Shown here: positions 21,601 through 31,200 of the stretch, in pieces
Position numbering within the stretch: the first letter of the stretch is position 1
Layout: each line of letters begins with the position of its first letter
Origin: a virus
DNA length: 64,000 nucleotides
Strand: one strand, 5' to 3'
Virus record (IMG/VR): IMGVR_UViG_3300044995_000369
Location: 1-64,000 of that record
Notes under the pieces: model-generated
Told to the model about the DNA's origin: nothing
The model's input: only the letters and a program-made list of their open reading frames with translations
Database searches by the model: none
Made by a program: the position numbers and the translations under genes

Positions 21601-24600
21601 TAAGCATCCCACAATATACCAGTTACACCCCCAGCCAAGCTAGTTTCTTTCAGTAAGGGAGTTTGTTGTATAAGACTAGTTACTAGATCGTGTGCACCAA
21701 ATAGTAACCCTACAGGAAGAACCCTTTTTGCAAGAGTCTTTGTAATAATATCAGAGACTGTAAAAGTATTTTGTAAATCAAACCCTAGTCCAAGTATACT
21801 TAGAGCAGAGTTCATAGTTCCCACAGCTGCCAAGTGCTCTATTTCTCTTCTATTTATTGGTACTTCTCTAACATCTACCTCTGTCCCTTTCAGAATAAGG
21901 TTTGATTTTCTTACCCCCATTTTTTTGGATGTATCATCGAACACCAGAACAATTTTATTTTCTGCTCCTGGTGCTTCCTTAATTCTCTTTTTAGATCCAA
22001 ACGTACTTATTGCTTCTCTAAGATTTGCCCTTCCTGAACCCAAGAAAGTACCAGATAAAAACTCTATAGACTCGGCTAATTCTGATCGAGTCAGTGCATC
22101 AACGCTTTCTCCCGGAACATATTTGTTTCCAACTGTCAGCATGTGTATTGCTGCAGATATACCGTTCATATTGGTTTCACCTAGTCTAAGCTTTGCAGAA
22201 GAAACTCTACCTGCTCCATAAGAGGACACTTCCGATAGGACTCTCGCAACCGAGTCCCTGGTAAACCTATCAGAGCTTGAGATGCTTAGGAGAAAATCAA
22301 ATATTTCCTTATTGTGTTTGTCTATTCTGTCTCCGTGCCCTTTAAGACTTGCGGATAAAGCTGAGGCTCTTGTTCTATCTTTGCTGCTTAGTACAAGTTC
22401 TTGCAGTTGCCTAAGGGGTGATTCGTCAAATCCATGAACTTCTTTCAGGTAGCCTTCATGACGAGAAAAGAATTCATTGGTGTACTTTATCTTGTTTAGA
22501 ACATCTATTAGGCCGTCTTTTTCATCTATAACTGCTTTCCTAATATCAAAGGCCCCAAGGACTGCTCTATCTTGAGCACTTATTCTGTTTGATTTTGCTA
22601 TCACATCAAATACTTTTAATAACATACCAGTCATACTTTTAGAAGGATCTACAGCACCTTCTGCCATATCTGCTGCCCTCATGGAGGCAAAAATGCCGTT
22701 AATTATTTTTTTGGAGTAACTGTTTATCCCTTTTACTATTTCAACAGCTTCAGTGTCTCCTTTCCTTAATATGTCTTCTAACTTTTCTCTGTTCAAAGCT
22801 CCTCTTTTTAAGTCTCCAACTACTTTCCCAATGTAGGAAGGATCTTTGTACTTTCCAAAGATAGATCTCACTTTTCCGAACAAAGATTGCTCGTGACCAC
22901 TATTCCACTCTAAGAAGTCCCCTAATGTTGTAACAAACTTTGTAAAGCCAGTATTTTCAGAGTCCCTATAATACCTTTTCATCTTTATATTGGTTGTAGT
23001 TTCAATACCGCTTTCTATTTCAACTCCACTTGGGCCAGTTATAGAAGCTTTACCTCCAAGTAATCCGCCCGCGATCTGTCCAGCTCTGGTATCTCCTCTG
23101 AGAAGCTTTGCTCCTTCTATAGGAGCATCTCCGGCATGCAGTATGAAAGTTACTTTGTTTCCATCTGCCAATTTGGTATGGACTTTCACGTATCTTCCAA
23201 GAACATCCAAAATGTCTCCACTTCCGAGGTCCCACTGACCTCTAGTCATTACTCCGAATGCTATTTTATCTGCTACGAACTCTTTTACTGCTTCTTCGTC
23301 CCCTTTATCAGCACCAAATGCTCCCCATTTGCCAGTTATTCTTGCGTATTCTATTGCTTTCTCTTGTTTGGCTTTTAGATAGCTTTCTGCAACTGACTCC
23401 TCTGCCTTAGTCATTATTTGTATCGCTCTTTTCGCAGCAGAGACTTTGCTTCCGCTCTTGTTATATTCTTCTACTAACTTTTCATCATTTCTTGCAAAAG
23501 TGTAAAGCTCAAGAGTCCTACCACCTTGAAGACCAACGACTCCCTTCCCTGGCTGAATACCATGTGTAAGTGCCTTAGTCTTAGCTGATTGCAGCCAGTG
23601 GTTACCTGCATCCAGAAAGTTTAACCAAGGCCTGTTAGCGATATTAAGAAATTGAGTAACTATTTTATCCATAGCATCTCTTATAGAATCTATATGAAAG
23701 ACTCCTATGTCATATCTTCCTCCTAGGAAATCTATTTTTGCTCTATCCTGAGTTACTTGTCTTACTACATCCGTAGTTATGATTTCAAGATTTTCAGACC
23801 TTTGGACTGGTGACTTCCTGATAACTTTAGTTCCCATATAGCCTATGTCATCTCCATAATACTTTGCACCGGCTAACTTACGAAGTCCTCTATGGACTTC
23901 TGCGAACTTCTTGTTGAATCCTACTCTCTCCAGTTCTCTCCCCTCTCCAGTTGCAATATCCCTATATAACAACTGGCCTTTTACAGTCCTCCTACCAGAT
24001 TCTTTTTTAACAGAAGAGACTGGAGCTCTTTCATCTCCCATCAAAGTTGCGTAAGAATCGTACAAAGAAGTTTTATCTTTGAACTCTGCATCTTTTACTT
24101 TCGCATCCACTATGGACAAATCTGATCTTCTTGCTTTTCTTGCGTTCACTTGTTGAACTGATCTACCTATCGCTTTGAGTGCGGCAGTAGTAGATCCAAA
24201 CGCTTTAAAAGTCTGGTTTGCAGAGACAAATTTGGACATTGCATTATCGTAAACAGCAAACATTCCCTTTGTCATTTTGTTTAGATTATGCAAACTTTCT
24301 GCACCAAGTTTTGCTAAGGCTTCCAAACCGAACACAGAGGATTTCTTAGAAAATGTAGCTATTCTAGCCATTTTCAATGAGCGTTTGGCAACATCAAATC
24401 CAGCACTAAACCCCAAAGACAAAGGCAAACCAGTAGTGGCATAATAGTTAAGAAAGTTTTGATCTGCAGGGATGTTTCCTTGTATTTGTTCTACCTTGTA
24501 CATTACATATGTCATTGGTAGAAACTTAACTTCCCCTTTTATCGCTCCTTTTACTACTTGCCTTGCAAAGTTGCTGCGACTACCTACTTTCCTTGAAATA

Positions 24601-24908
24601 GTATCTATTCTCTTTTCGTATCCTTTGATTATTTTCTTCTTGAATTTCTCCACATTCGAACTAACTTCTCTGTTTATTTCTCTGAAGTTCTCTCTGTAGT
24701 ATCTTAGGTAACTTGTCCTTAGGTCTTGGTAAGATCTGATCTTTGCGCCAGTCTTAATGACAGATAAACTTGCTCTTCCAGAGGCTTTCAGACTAGATAA
24801 AAGTTTTCCACTATTTCTGAGTGCCCAATCACCAACTTTTTGTAGACCTTCAGATAATGCGTGGCCAACAATTGGATAGGCTATAAAACTGCCAATTGTT
24901 CCCAACAT
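18693..24908 (-). CDS. Giant 2071-aa virion protein, candidate tape measure / ejection protein
   Basis: Starts with ATG at 24908 (MLGTIGSFIAYPIVG). The N-terminal 300 residues are basic and helical. Two glycine-rich hydrophobic stretches of the glycine-zipper type lie near residues 1140-1185 (KGGMIGAGIGMILGGG) and 1838-1868 (GGPIGAGLGAGIAGAASLL); such segments are common in tape measure and DNA-ejection proteins that enter membranes. A conserved-looking aromatic block (KGRFWELSGSAFWGDKITYF) follows the first of them. The gene comes right after a 220/267-aa pair in the position of tail assembly chaperones, which supports a tape-measure role. Against it, the long mixed alpha/beta middle is unlike a simple coiled tape measure. 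An inverted repeat spans the region just before the start codon. Function inferred from position and segments only. Confidence 0.5.
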   Translation of the reverse strand: MLGTIGSFIAYPIVGHALSEGLQKVGDWALRNSGKLLSSLKASGRASLSVIKTGAKIRSYQDLRTSYLRYYRENFREINREVSSNVEKFKKKIIKGYEKRIDTISRKVGSRSNFARQVVKGAIKGEVKFLPMTYVMYKVEQIQGNIPADQNFLNYYATTGLPLSLGFSAGFDVAKRSLKMARIATFSKKSSVFGLEALAKLGAESLHNLNKMTKGMFAVYDNAMSKFVSANQTFKAFGSTTAALKAIGRSVQQVNARKARRSDLSIVDAKVKDAEFKDKTSLYDSYATLMGDERAPVSSVKKESGRRTVKGQLLYRDIATGEGRELERVGFNKKFAEVHRGLRKLAGAKYYGDDIGYMGTKVIRKSPVQRSENLEIITTDVVRQVTQDRAKIDFLGGRYDIGVFHIDSIRDAMDKIVTQFLNIANRPWLNFLDAGNHWLQSAKTKALTHGIQPGKGVVGLQGGRTLELYTFARNDEKLVEEYNKSGSKVSAAKRAIQIMTKAEESVAESYLKAKQEKAIEYARITGKWGAFGADKGDEEAVKEFVADKIAFGVMTRGQWDLGSGDILDVLGRYVKVHTKLADGNKVTFILHAGDAPIEGAKLLRGDTRAGQIAGGLLGGKASITGPSGVEIESGIETTTNIKMKRYYRDSENTGFTKFVTTLGDFLEWNSGHEQSLFGKVRSIFGKYKDPSYIGKVVGDLKRGALNREKLEDILRKGDTEAVEIVKGINSYSKKIINGIFASMRAADMAEGAVDPSKSMTGMLLKVFDVIAKSNRISAQDRAVLGAFDIRKAVIDEKDGLIDVLNKIKYTNEFFSRHEGYLKEVHGFDESPLRQLQELVLSSKDRTRASALSASLKGHGDRIDKHNKEIFDFLLSISSSDRFTRDSVARVLSEVSSYGAGRVSSAKLRLGETNMNGISAAIHMLTVGNKYVPGESVDALTRSELAESIEFLSGTFLGSGRANLREAISTFGSKKRIKEAPGAENKIVLVFDDTSKKMGVRKSNLILKGTEVDVREVPINRREIEHLAAVGTMNSALSILGLGFDLQNTFTVSDIITKTLAKRVLPVGLLFGAHDLVTSLIQQTPLLKETSLAGGVTGILWDAYAGARVLSQTVSDFTGITSFAQKMEELVPGSIDSPLSGLIRGLLPIGMGLKIGNMGRVGPIKGGMIGAGIGMILGGGPLGLFDDSWNLAKGREQVIAELSGEKEVAVSKGRFWELSGSAFWGDKITYFRPSLYALQKKQYQRADNYIGNDLVDVVQSYIDPGVYAEKHYISRPYEMVGGKFSNLPLIGTALNSLVGGSRYMHQDFLQEMSQSALLAGGAVPGLQYSGTLNSITPISSGRGAFYGGEIVGGRSISSLPIISPDSIGAATDTTIDNMLDVAGLRGFVLGNVIDMATDRGPTGFSGGFRIESANDIASFSKAYWEKELGGIVGLSEGIRRIFPNPSPGDTERVNRIANAMPLWLPGKDSFIDFLTGDPYNKIQMGEVRLPGKAYEATHDVYYTYPIDSMVMGKSFEEQVSFYAGDVTYLASLRRNWHVVERTRKELIGELKKTMPIIKESDVAYDVKNDVHSFVDAVMQDEKGLKTAIAVVPIIDNYVDPGGVAQLNAYLVNNTKDIKQGLLIAMDKDGNISKQIIYADLKKYLNDVKLAKSAARQASKITKDIQEEGYSVNRWPAYSHLNRLQILVNVAPFSKETQLEMKIVHQQIGAGILGNKEMAMYRNIMDQFIKRLKSRKTQEYKFIPLLMGKTPMGTEAIKLREEAEKYSKPEQLIGAVGEYITHFRNPILNKLMGKKSMYEQYREDIALGKGFTRWQNPIEDYIAANISLIAAEEDPLQATVSGATGGFIFGGPIGAGLGAGIAGAASLLGLTSNTRASRMQELDDVQALADALKYKEATELADEYEARDRRFTLRKKSSAYYAYTEGAYLGEVAGFNDVTGSLSPAERSYVRRMMLNMHKEDIEKIAPLLPAHTRGLFLSYATGEVPDTSIYQKYITDARRVVEGAPLRFRSDDIIYKTLQTRGLDAHELGLGWTQQVNRVKYMENVRGMDIPTLDEDPGYPGFIPKFGSVVRL

Positions 24909-24931
24909 GTATAAAGTTTAACCTTTTATAC
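24909..24931 (-). promoter_or_regulatory. Inverted repeat directly upstream of the 2071-aa start
   Basis: Read leftward, GTATAAA and TTTATAC flank a 9-base loop and end one base before the ATG at 24908. The only weak ribosome-binding site (AAAGG) lies inside the repeat, so an mRNA hairpin could limit translation of the giant gene. The stem is AT-only except for one pair, so it would be weak. Confidence 0.25.
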
Positions 24932-24933
24932 CA

Positions 24934-25737
24934 CTAAGAAAGGTTTGACGGTAGTGGGACTTTTCCGGGATCAGAAGATTCCATTTCAATAAGCTCTGCA
25001 TTTTCTGCAGCTGTGTTAATTCTTCTCTTAGGTCTACCGAGTGCAGCTTCTTTTTTGTCCTGTGCAATTCTTTGGCTCAGGATTTCTTTGAGCTCTCCAA
25101 AATCTGCCTCTCTGTCTTTGCCCATAACCCTTTCGAATTCTTTACCAAAGTTCTTGTCTGGAGAAAGTTTTATGGGTTTGTTTAGCTTTACTGCCAGATC
25201 GTATCTGTCTTTTAAGATTACTCCAGTACTACTTTCTAGAGCGGCAACAATGGACACTTTTTCATCAAAAGACCTAATTTGTCTAAAGTCTAGATAATCT
25301 CTAATGGACATGTTTGCTATCACCATATTGTCCAGAAGAGAAGAAGGGCTTGCTAGTTCCATTCTTCTTTCTTCTAACATTTTAAAAAGTTTATTGATGT
25401 CTTTGTTTACTTCCTCTATGTCTGAACCTGATATTTCAAACAAAGCATCAATTATTCCCTTGACCAAAAGGGAGTAAGACATTACATACTTAAGATCAAC
25501 TCCAATTACCCTTAAGTGATTATTAAAAAGGTGGACTATTGTTGGAAGAGTATACCTTTTTGGAGAGTATAATCTGTAGTCTTTAATGTCCAAAGGAATA
25601 GCAATTACTTTGAATTCCTTGTCTTGAAGTCTTCCCTTTTTTCTAAGGCTCTCTACAAAAGAGCGAGGAACCAAAAGTCCATCGTCAAGAACTTTTGGCT
25701 TTATCTTAATTACGTTGTATAGCTTCTGCTGAGGCAC
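24934..25737 (-). CDS. 267-aa protein, candidate tail assembly chaperone partner
   Basis: The open frame reaches up to 25806, but it overlaps the end of the 220-aa gene there, so the most likely independent start is GTG at 25737 (MPQQKLYNVIKIKPK), just past the upstream TAA. A GGAGGAGC ribosome-binding site lies about 16 bases before it, which is long. The protein has a beta-like N-terminus, then helices, and a charged C-terminal tail rich in K, R and E. No family is recognised. In the frame upstream of the GTG it continues in the -1 frame relative to the 220-aa gene, so a frameshift product like gpG-T fusions of tail assembly chaperones is possible. Position directly before the candidate tape measure is the main argument for a chaperone role. 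Confidence 0.55.
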   Translation of the reverse strand: MPQQKLYNVIKIKPKVLDDGLLVPRSFVESLRKKGRLQDKEFKVIAIPLDIKDYRLYSPKRYTLPTIVHLFNNHLRVIGVDLKYVMSYSLLVKGIIDALFEISGSDIEEVNKDINKLFKMLEERRMELASPSSLLDNMVIANMSIRDYLDFRQIRSFDEKVSIVAALESSTGVILKDRYDLAVKLNKPIKLSPDKNFGKEFERVMGKDREADFGELKEILSQRIAQDKKEAALGRPKRRINTAAENAELIEMESSDPGKVPLPSNLS

Positions 25738-25739
25738 TT

Positions 25740-26402
25740 TTACGGATAAAGCTCCTCCAATTCTTTTTCGTCGTAGGCTTCGACATTTGTTTCTATGTCT
25801 GACCAACCACTATGTACCTGAATAGAGGAGGCAATCAGGACAAGGTCTCCGTATGGCACTTTTCTTTCCAGTACCTTCTTGGAATGGTTTTCCGGAAAGA
25901 CAACTCCCATCATATTAACTACTATTTCGTTTACTCTTTTACCGATATTGTTTGCATTCTGCTCTACCCAGTTTTCTACAAACAACTCTAGCTTCTCCAG
26001 TTCATCTTTGGGAAGGTCTTCTTCTGACTTGAAGTTCTTGCCCTCTTTCCTTTGCAGGGCAAACCACTCTCTTTTTCCAGACTCTCTTGCCTCCCTTATT
26101 TCCTCTTCTTCTACTGTTCTCATTGCATCTTCTACCTTTTGCATGTCTGACATTGTTATAGCTCTGAGGATATAGACCCTATTTTTGCCAGGTGCGACAC
26201 CTTTAAGGATCAATGGCTGGAGCAAGTCATCTGGGTATTTCTTTTCATATTCTGCGAGTTTAGCTTGAATCTGTTCTTTCGTGAGATTAATGTTATCAGG
26301 AATGTTCTTCTTTTCCTGATCGGCAGATGCTGCTTCATCTGGTTTTCTACTCTTTTCCTTTTCTGATTCCCAAATCATTTTACTCTCCATTTTTAACTCC
26401 AT
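25740..26402 (-). CDS. 220-aa protein, candidate tail assembly chaperone
   Basis: ATG at 26402 shares a base with the stop of the nuclease gene (TAATG). The first 45 residues are highly charged and probably disordered. The rest is helical with acidic stretches (TVEEEEIREARE) and a C-terminal domain of about 80 residues. Small acidic helical proteins in this place, just upstream of the tape measure, are usually tail assembly chaperones, often made in a short and a frameshifted long form. The next gene lies in the -1 frame and is open for 23 codons upstream of its own start, which would permit such a fusion. No sequence family is recognised; the assignment rests on size, composition and position. 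Confidence 0.5.
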   Translation of the reverse strand: MELKMESKMIWESEKEKSRKPDEAASADQEKKNIPDNINLTKEQIQAKLAEYEKKYPDDLLQPLILKGVAPGKNRVYILRAITMSDMQKVEDAMRTVEEEEIREARESGKREWFALQRKEGKNFKSEEDLPKDELEKLELFVENWVEQNANNIGKRVNEIVVNMMGVVFPENHSKKVLERKVPYGDLVLIASSIQVHSGWSDIETNVEAYDEKELEELYP

Positions 26403-28231
26403 TAGCTGAGTGTAACTACTATACCATTATGATCTGAAATATAGGATTTGTCAATAGTATGTAGCTTTTTCCAGTATTTATTTCTATAGGACTCCTCGTT
26501 CATGTTAAAACCTCCAGGTTCATGAACTTCGATGCATTCATATACTTCCCCTTTGTAAACAATTTTGAATCCTGTATTGTATTTGGATACAGAAGGAGAC
26601 CAAAACGGATAAACTTGCTCCCAGTCTGATTTTATAAAATTAGCTTTTGGCTTTTGCTCAATAGAACCTTCTATATCTGTTCTTTTTATCTCCCAAGTGA
26701 ATTCTTTATCAGGGAACAATTCCTTAATAGTTCCTCTTTTTTCATTCTTAGTTCCTTCCAATAAGATGACTTTACACTTGCCATTTAGGGATCCAAGATG
26801 ATTCTCACCTGGCTTTGTTGCTACTTTGGTAAGAATTGCATATCTGAATTCTTTGTTTTCTTGGGAATCTATTTTTACAGTTACATCGAGACTTTTAATT
26901 AAAGAACCTTCTCTAACATATCCGGCACTATATCCTTTAGAAGAAGAATTCTTTCTGCACAAAAATAGTGCAGATCCATTCTCTTTGTTGCCAGAAACAT
27001 CTCCAGGAACTACATAATACTTACCCTGTTCATAGAACTGTATTTCATTAGGTTTATATTCCTCATATTTTATGGTGTTTTCCGGAGAGTATATGTCTAT
27101 AACCTTGAACGAGCTCTGGTTGAGACTCTGCGAAAAGCTACCTTCTATATCTGACCAGAGTATATGGTCAATGTCAAGAGATTTACTTTGATCATATGCA
27201 TTAGGAAAGCTTACATAGTCTCCTGTTATAGTTTTCATAGGGGGGTTTAAAACGGAAGTAAAGAAACTTAGAGAAGCATCTCCCACGAACTCCGGAGCTG
27301 TTAAGTTCCTTTTCCTTGTTGTGTTAAAATCTCCTCCGACTACGAATCCATAACTCGAAGAACCAGCCTCTTGAAATTGTTTCCTTTTTGATTCAATAAA
27401 CCCTGCTGCGACAGAACAGGTCATTTCTCTTAGTGTTTTATTCCATGCTTGAAGGACAGTTAAAACAGAAGAGTCTACAGAATTAAGACCTAGGGCTTTA
27501 GGAGATGGTAGATTTGATTTCAAGTGCACATTCAAAACCCAGATCCTTGATCCTTGGTGCAAAATCCGGGCAGCCAATATTGGGCGGATACTCCTGTTGA
27601 ATTCAAAGTTTACTAATAACTTTCCCCAAGCTGGCTGTCCTGCGACAGCTTGTTGTAGCTCTGTTCTGGTATTTTCTACATAGTTTATAAGTTTGATTGT
27701 TTCTAATTCGTTGGCAGGACCAAGTGAATCAGTTCTAGGTCTTTTATGAGCGTCAAAGTATTCAAAGACATTTATACGTTCAACTTCTTCTATGGGACTT
27801 TTAGATACAATACACAACTTTTGAGATTGATTTACAACTGCCTGGTCATTGATGGTGGATACAAGATATGGATAGCATATTTTATCTCTATCTGACTGAT
27901 CCACACTTTCTGTGCTCAAGTAAGAATTGTACCTCGCTATTACTGATGCCAGGTAGTTAACGGAAACCACTTCTTGAAAGAGCATTACGTCTGGAGCATC
28001 CTTACTTGTAGGAAAGTTTGTTTTGAGGATTTCAAACAACTTTGATACTCTTTCAAAGTCCACCAGTTTACCTTTGTCTAGTGGAGTTTTTGTAGTATCT
28101 GCATCTTGTAACTCTTTTTCGTTAGCAAGAAATGCTGCAGAGTCCATGTAGTTAATGTCTTCATCTAGTAGGACAGCCCCACCTACTGCGGGGAAGAATT
28201 TAAGGTTCCATGAAAGAACTTTCAGATCCAT
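26402..28231 (-). CDS. Virion-operon EEP-family nuclease with a ~245-residue insert (609 aa)
   Basis: An endonuclease/exonuclease/phosphatase (DNase I-like) domain is clear: N9 in LSWNLKFF, E87 in LFQEV, H236 in LNVHLKS, D301 and N303 in GGDFNT, D355 in DIDHIL, and D600-H601 in the final SDHNGIVV. All expected catalytic and metal-binding positions are present, so the enzyme should be active on DNA, RNA or another phosphodiester. The gap between the last two motifs, usually a few tens of residues, is about 245 here. The insert ends (about 540-590) in a module with FWSPSVSKYNTG, YKGEVYECIE and YWKKL, reminiscent of CBM5/12 chitin-binding domains. It lies between a 2729-aa and a 220-aa gene with one-base stop/start overlaps on both sides. 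A virion or tail-delivered nuclease is an inference; there is no signal peptide. Confidence 0.8.
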   Translation of the reverse strand: MDLKVLSWNLKFFPAVGGAVLLDEDINYMDSAAFLANEKELQDADTTKTPLDKGKLVDFERVSKLFEILKTNFPTSKDAPDVMLFQEVVSVNYLASVIARYNSYLSTESVDQSDRDKICYPYLVSTINDQAVVNQSQKLCIVSKSPIEEVERINVFEYFDAHKRPRTDSLGPANELETIKLINYVENTRTELQQAVAGQPAWGKLLVNFEFNRSIRPILAARILHQGSRIWVLNVHLKSNLPSPKALGLNSVDSSVLTVLQAWNKTLREMTCSVAAGFIESKRKQFQEAGSSSYGFVVGGDFNTTRKRNLTAPEFVGDASLSFFTSVLNPPMKTITGDYVSFPNAYDQSKSLDIDHILWSDIEGSFSQSLNQSSFKVIDIYSPENTIKYEEYKPNEIQFYEQGKYYVVPGDVSGNKENGSALFLCRKNSSSKGYSAGYVREGSLIKSLDVTVKIDSQENKEFRYAILTKVATKPGENHLGSLNGKCKVILLEGTKNEKRGTIKELFPDKEFTWEIKRTDIEGSIEQKPKANFIKSDWEQVYPFWSPSVSKYNTGFKIVYKGEVYECIEVHEPGGFNMNEESYRNKYWKKLHTIDKSYISDHNGIVVTLS

Positions 28232-31200
28232 TATGCACTAACTCCGATTCTGTCAAAAGTTATAATTCTAACCCCGTTAGTGTTTGCGTTAACTTTGGCA
28301 ATTTGTTTAAATCCTGTCCCAAGCTTCTTAGCATTATCTGGCAATGCCAAGTCTGTTTCGGACAATGGACTGGATTTCTTAAATCCTACGCTTACTTGCT
28401 CCCACTGTAGCTTCAAGGAGCTACCACCTCCCACTGTAGTAGACTTGAACCTTATTATGTAATTACCATTTCCTTCTTTTCTTTCAAATATGTCATAAGA
28501 ATCAATATCCGAGTATATCCTAAGCATATTAGGTCCTAAAGGACTTATGCTTGGTTTAACTCTTCCTAGCTCTCCAATTTCTATTTGTGCTTGTTCAAAT
28601 TCTTCGTCTGAGAGTTCTACTCCTATGTTGTCTACACCAATAAACATTTTTGCAGCAAATAGTGACCATAAAGCTGCTATAACTTTCTTATCAAACTTCT
28701 CGACGTCCTTGTCTATTTCGATACTTGTATACGCACTATTTTTTAGGCCCCCAAGAGAAACTCCTAAAATTGACAATGGTTCTCCGGTTGCATAAATGTC
28801 ATAATATTTTGAGGTTCCATCATTCTTTCCGAAAGTATGTCCTGTTGCAACCATAAACTTTTTACTGTCGAATGTTTTGGTGATTGCTAGCCTCTTGCTA
28901 TCTTCCACTCCCAGCAAATCAGCAAAGGAACAATACTTTTCATCCTTTCCAGGTCCGGAAAATAAAGACTTAAGCTTCCCTCCAATTTCTTTTACAAAGT
29001 ACTCTCCTGGTACATATGTTAACTCATTTAGTGTCAAATCTGATAGTCTAACACTATCTGACTTGTAAGTCTTTATTGCAGGGTCATTGTATCTGTCTTT
29101 TAGGTACCTTAATTTAAGCTCTGCTTTTGCAAGTAATATTCTGTTGACACCTGGAAGGTAAGAAAAGTGTATATCTGACTTTTCTGTAACAAGTAAATTG
29201 TTTGGTTTATTTTCATTGCCGGGAGAGTTTGTTTTCAGTACTGGGCTCCTTTTAGGGATAAAAGAAGGGACTTCTTCCAAGCTAGAAGACAGCAAGTTGG
29301 ACTCTGATTCTGGATCTCCACACAGCGTTAAGCCTTCTCCAAAAGACCTTGTGCATGTTAAACCGTTTATATTTTTACCTATGCCAACACTCACATTAGT
29401 TACAGCGACATGTATTTTTTTGTTGTCAAGAGTTGAAGACGGTCCAATATATACTTTTGATGCAATCGCAAATAGCTGTTCGACTTTTGTCTCATTTTTT
29501 CCTTCCTTTAGAACGGAAAGTCTGACAGGAAGGCTACTTGGCGAGGAGGGCATTTTTGCCCCAGAAACTAGAGAATAGAGATCTATTTCATTTACTGCAT
29601 CTATGTCGGACTCACAACTAGAGCCATCCATATATTCAAAAATGCCACCAGCCTCTGACAATAGATCAAACAAAAACTGTAACATATCGATATTTCTCTT
29701 ATTTCCGGAATTCTTGTCCGACTTCTTAATTGTTATGACATTTTTTAAGTACGATAGTATCGCAACTGTATAGTAGACTACTCCACCAGAGGCATCAAAG
29801 AAATACGCTCTATTATTCTTTCTGTTGTCTTCTTCATTCTTTAATATATCAAGTGCTCGGCTAAACTCTTTTATAGACCCTTGATCAATTTCTAGCTTGA
29901 TGACTACCGACGATAAAGAATTCTCTGAGATATACTTTTCTATTTCTTCGACCCTGGTAATGTTGGAAGGAAAAACCTCCCCAGATGATATGCTAAGGAA
30001 GATTGCAGTATTTGAGCTATCATCTCCTCCATTGTTACTACTGTATAACTTTGATGCTTTGGCTGCTTCATAATACTTTTTTAACAGATTGGAAGCAAGT
30101 ACAACATTTTCACTATTATAGGAACTTAAATCACCTGATTGTGAGGTGTCTGAAGGTATAAGTATAGTTGGTTTTTGCCCTTTTTCAACATATTCCCCAC
30201 CGAGATACGATCCTACCCCAAAAAAGGAAAATAGGGACTTTTCGGAGATGTTTTCATCTATATTGGTAACTCCTGTGAGATAGGAAGAAAAGACTGTCTT
30301 GATATCTTCCCCTATGTTTCCAAAGTCCGGAATTACAACTACTGAAATATAGGAAGGTGAAACTGGTTTCCCATCTTTTAAAAACCCTTTCCTTCCGGAT
30401 TGCCTTAAGATGCCTACATCTTCTTGGGAAAAAGATAGCTCACCAGGACTCTTTACATATATACCAGCATAAGGGTTTACTGCGTTTGGATCTTTGTAAA
30501 ACTTGTAAGAAGTCAGCAGCTTGGAAAGCACTGCAAAGCCATACAGAACGGCTCTTCTTTTAGAAAGGCCTATATTTGTCATTGAAGTCAAAAAGGATAA
30601 AGGGTGGAAGTCTACAATGCTCTCATGATCCGATCCACCTTCTAAGAGAGAGTTGTAGTCATCAAATGTCCCATTTAGTATACCTTCCAAGGTTCTAAAT
30701 TTTGTTCCCCTTGGAAGGTATGGATACATGCCATTTCTAAGGAGGAAGTCTGTATAAGTCTTTCCCGTTACTGTTAGCTCAGAGTTTTTTATAAAACCAA
30801 CATCTCTGAGTTTATCTGAGTTAATCATCTCTACTATCTTGTTTTTCTTATCCTGGTAGGAGTGGTTGTTTCCAATTTCTCTAGTAAGTTCTTCCGCGTC
30901 TGATTTCTGATAGGCAGCAGGAACCCCAAAAGCAGCAGTGAAATAGATATCTCTTTCAATGCCAGGAACTTTGGTGTCAGAGAAGTTTCTTAAAACAAAA
31001 GAAAGTCTTCTTGACCCTTCGTTAGATGAATCTGCATATAAAGAGGTACTTAATATTTGCAGAAGCTGAGCCGGGAGCCAATTTAGATGTTTTAGGGATT
31101 GGTCGTTTTTTTGTGCCAATTTTTTGGTTATATTAAGAGCAGTTTCGAGATTACTTTCTATTCTCTTGTTTTGTACAGCACCTTCTGTGAGAGCTACTGA

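Noticed and set aside
25738-25806. TTG at 25806 as independent start of the 267-aa gene
   Set aside because: It would lie 67 bp inside the preceding gene with no ribosome-binding site and gives an arginine-rich, atypical N-terminus; considered only as a frameshift extension.
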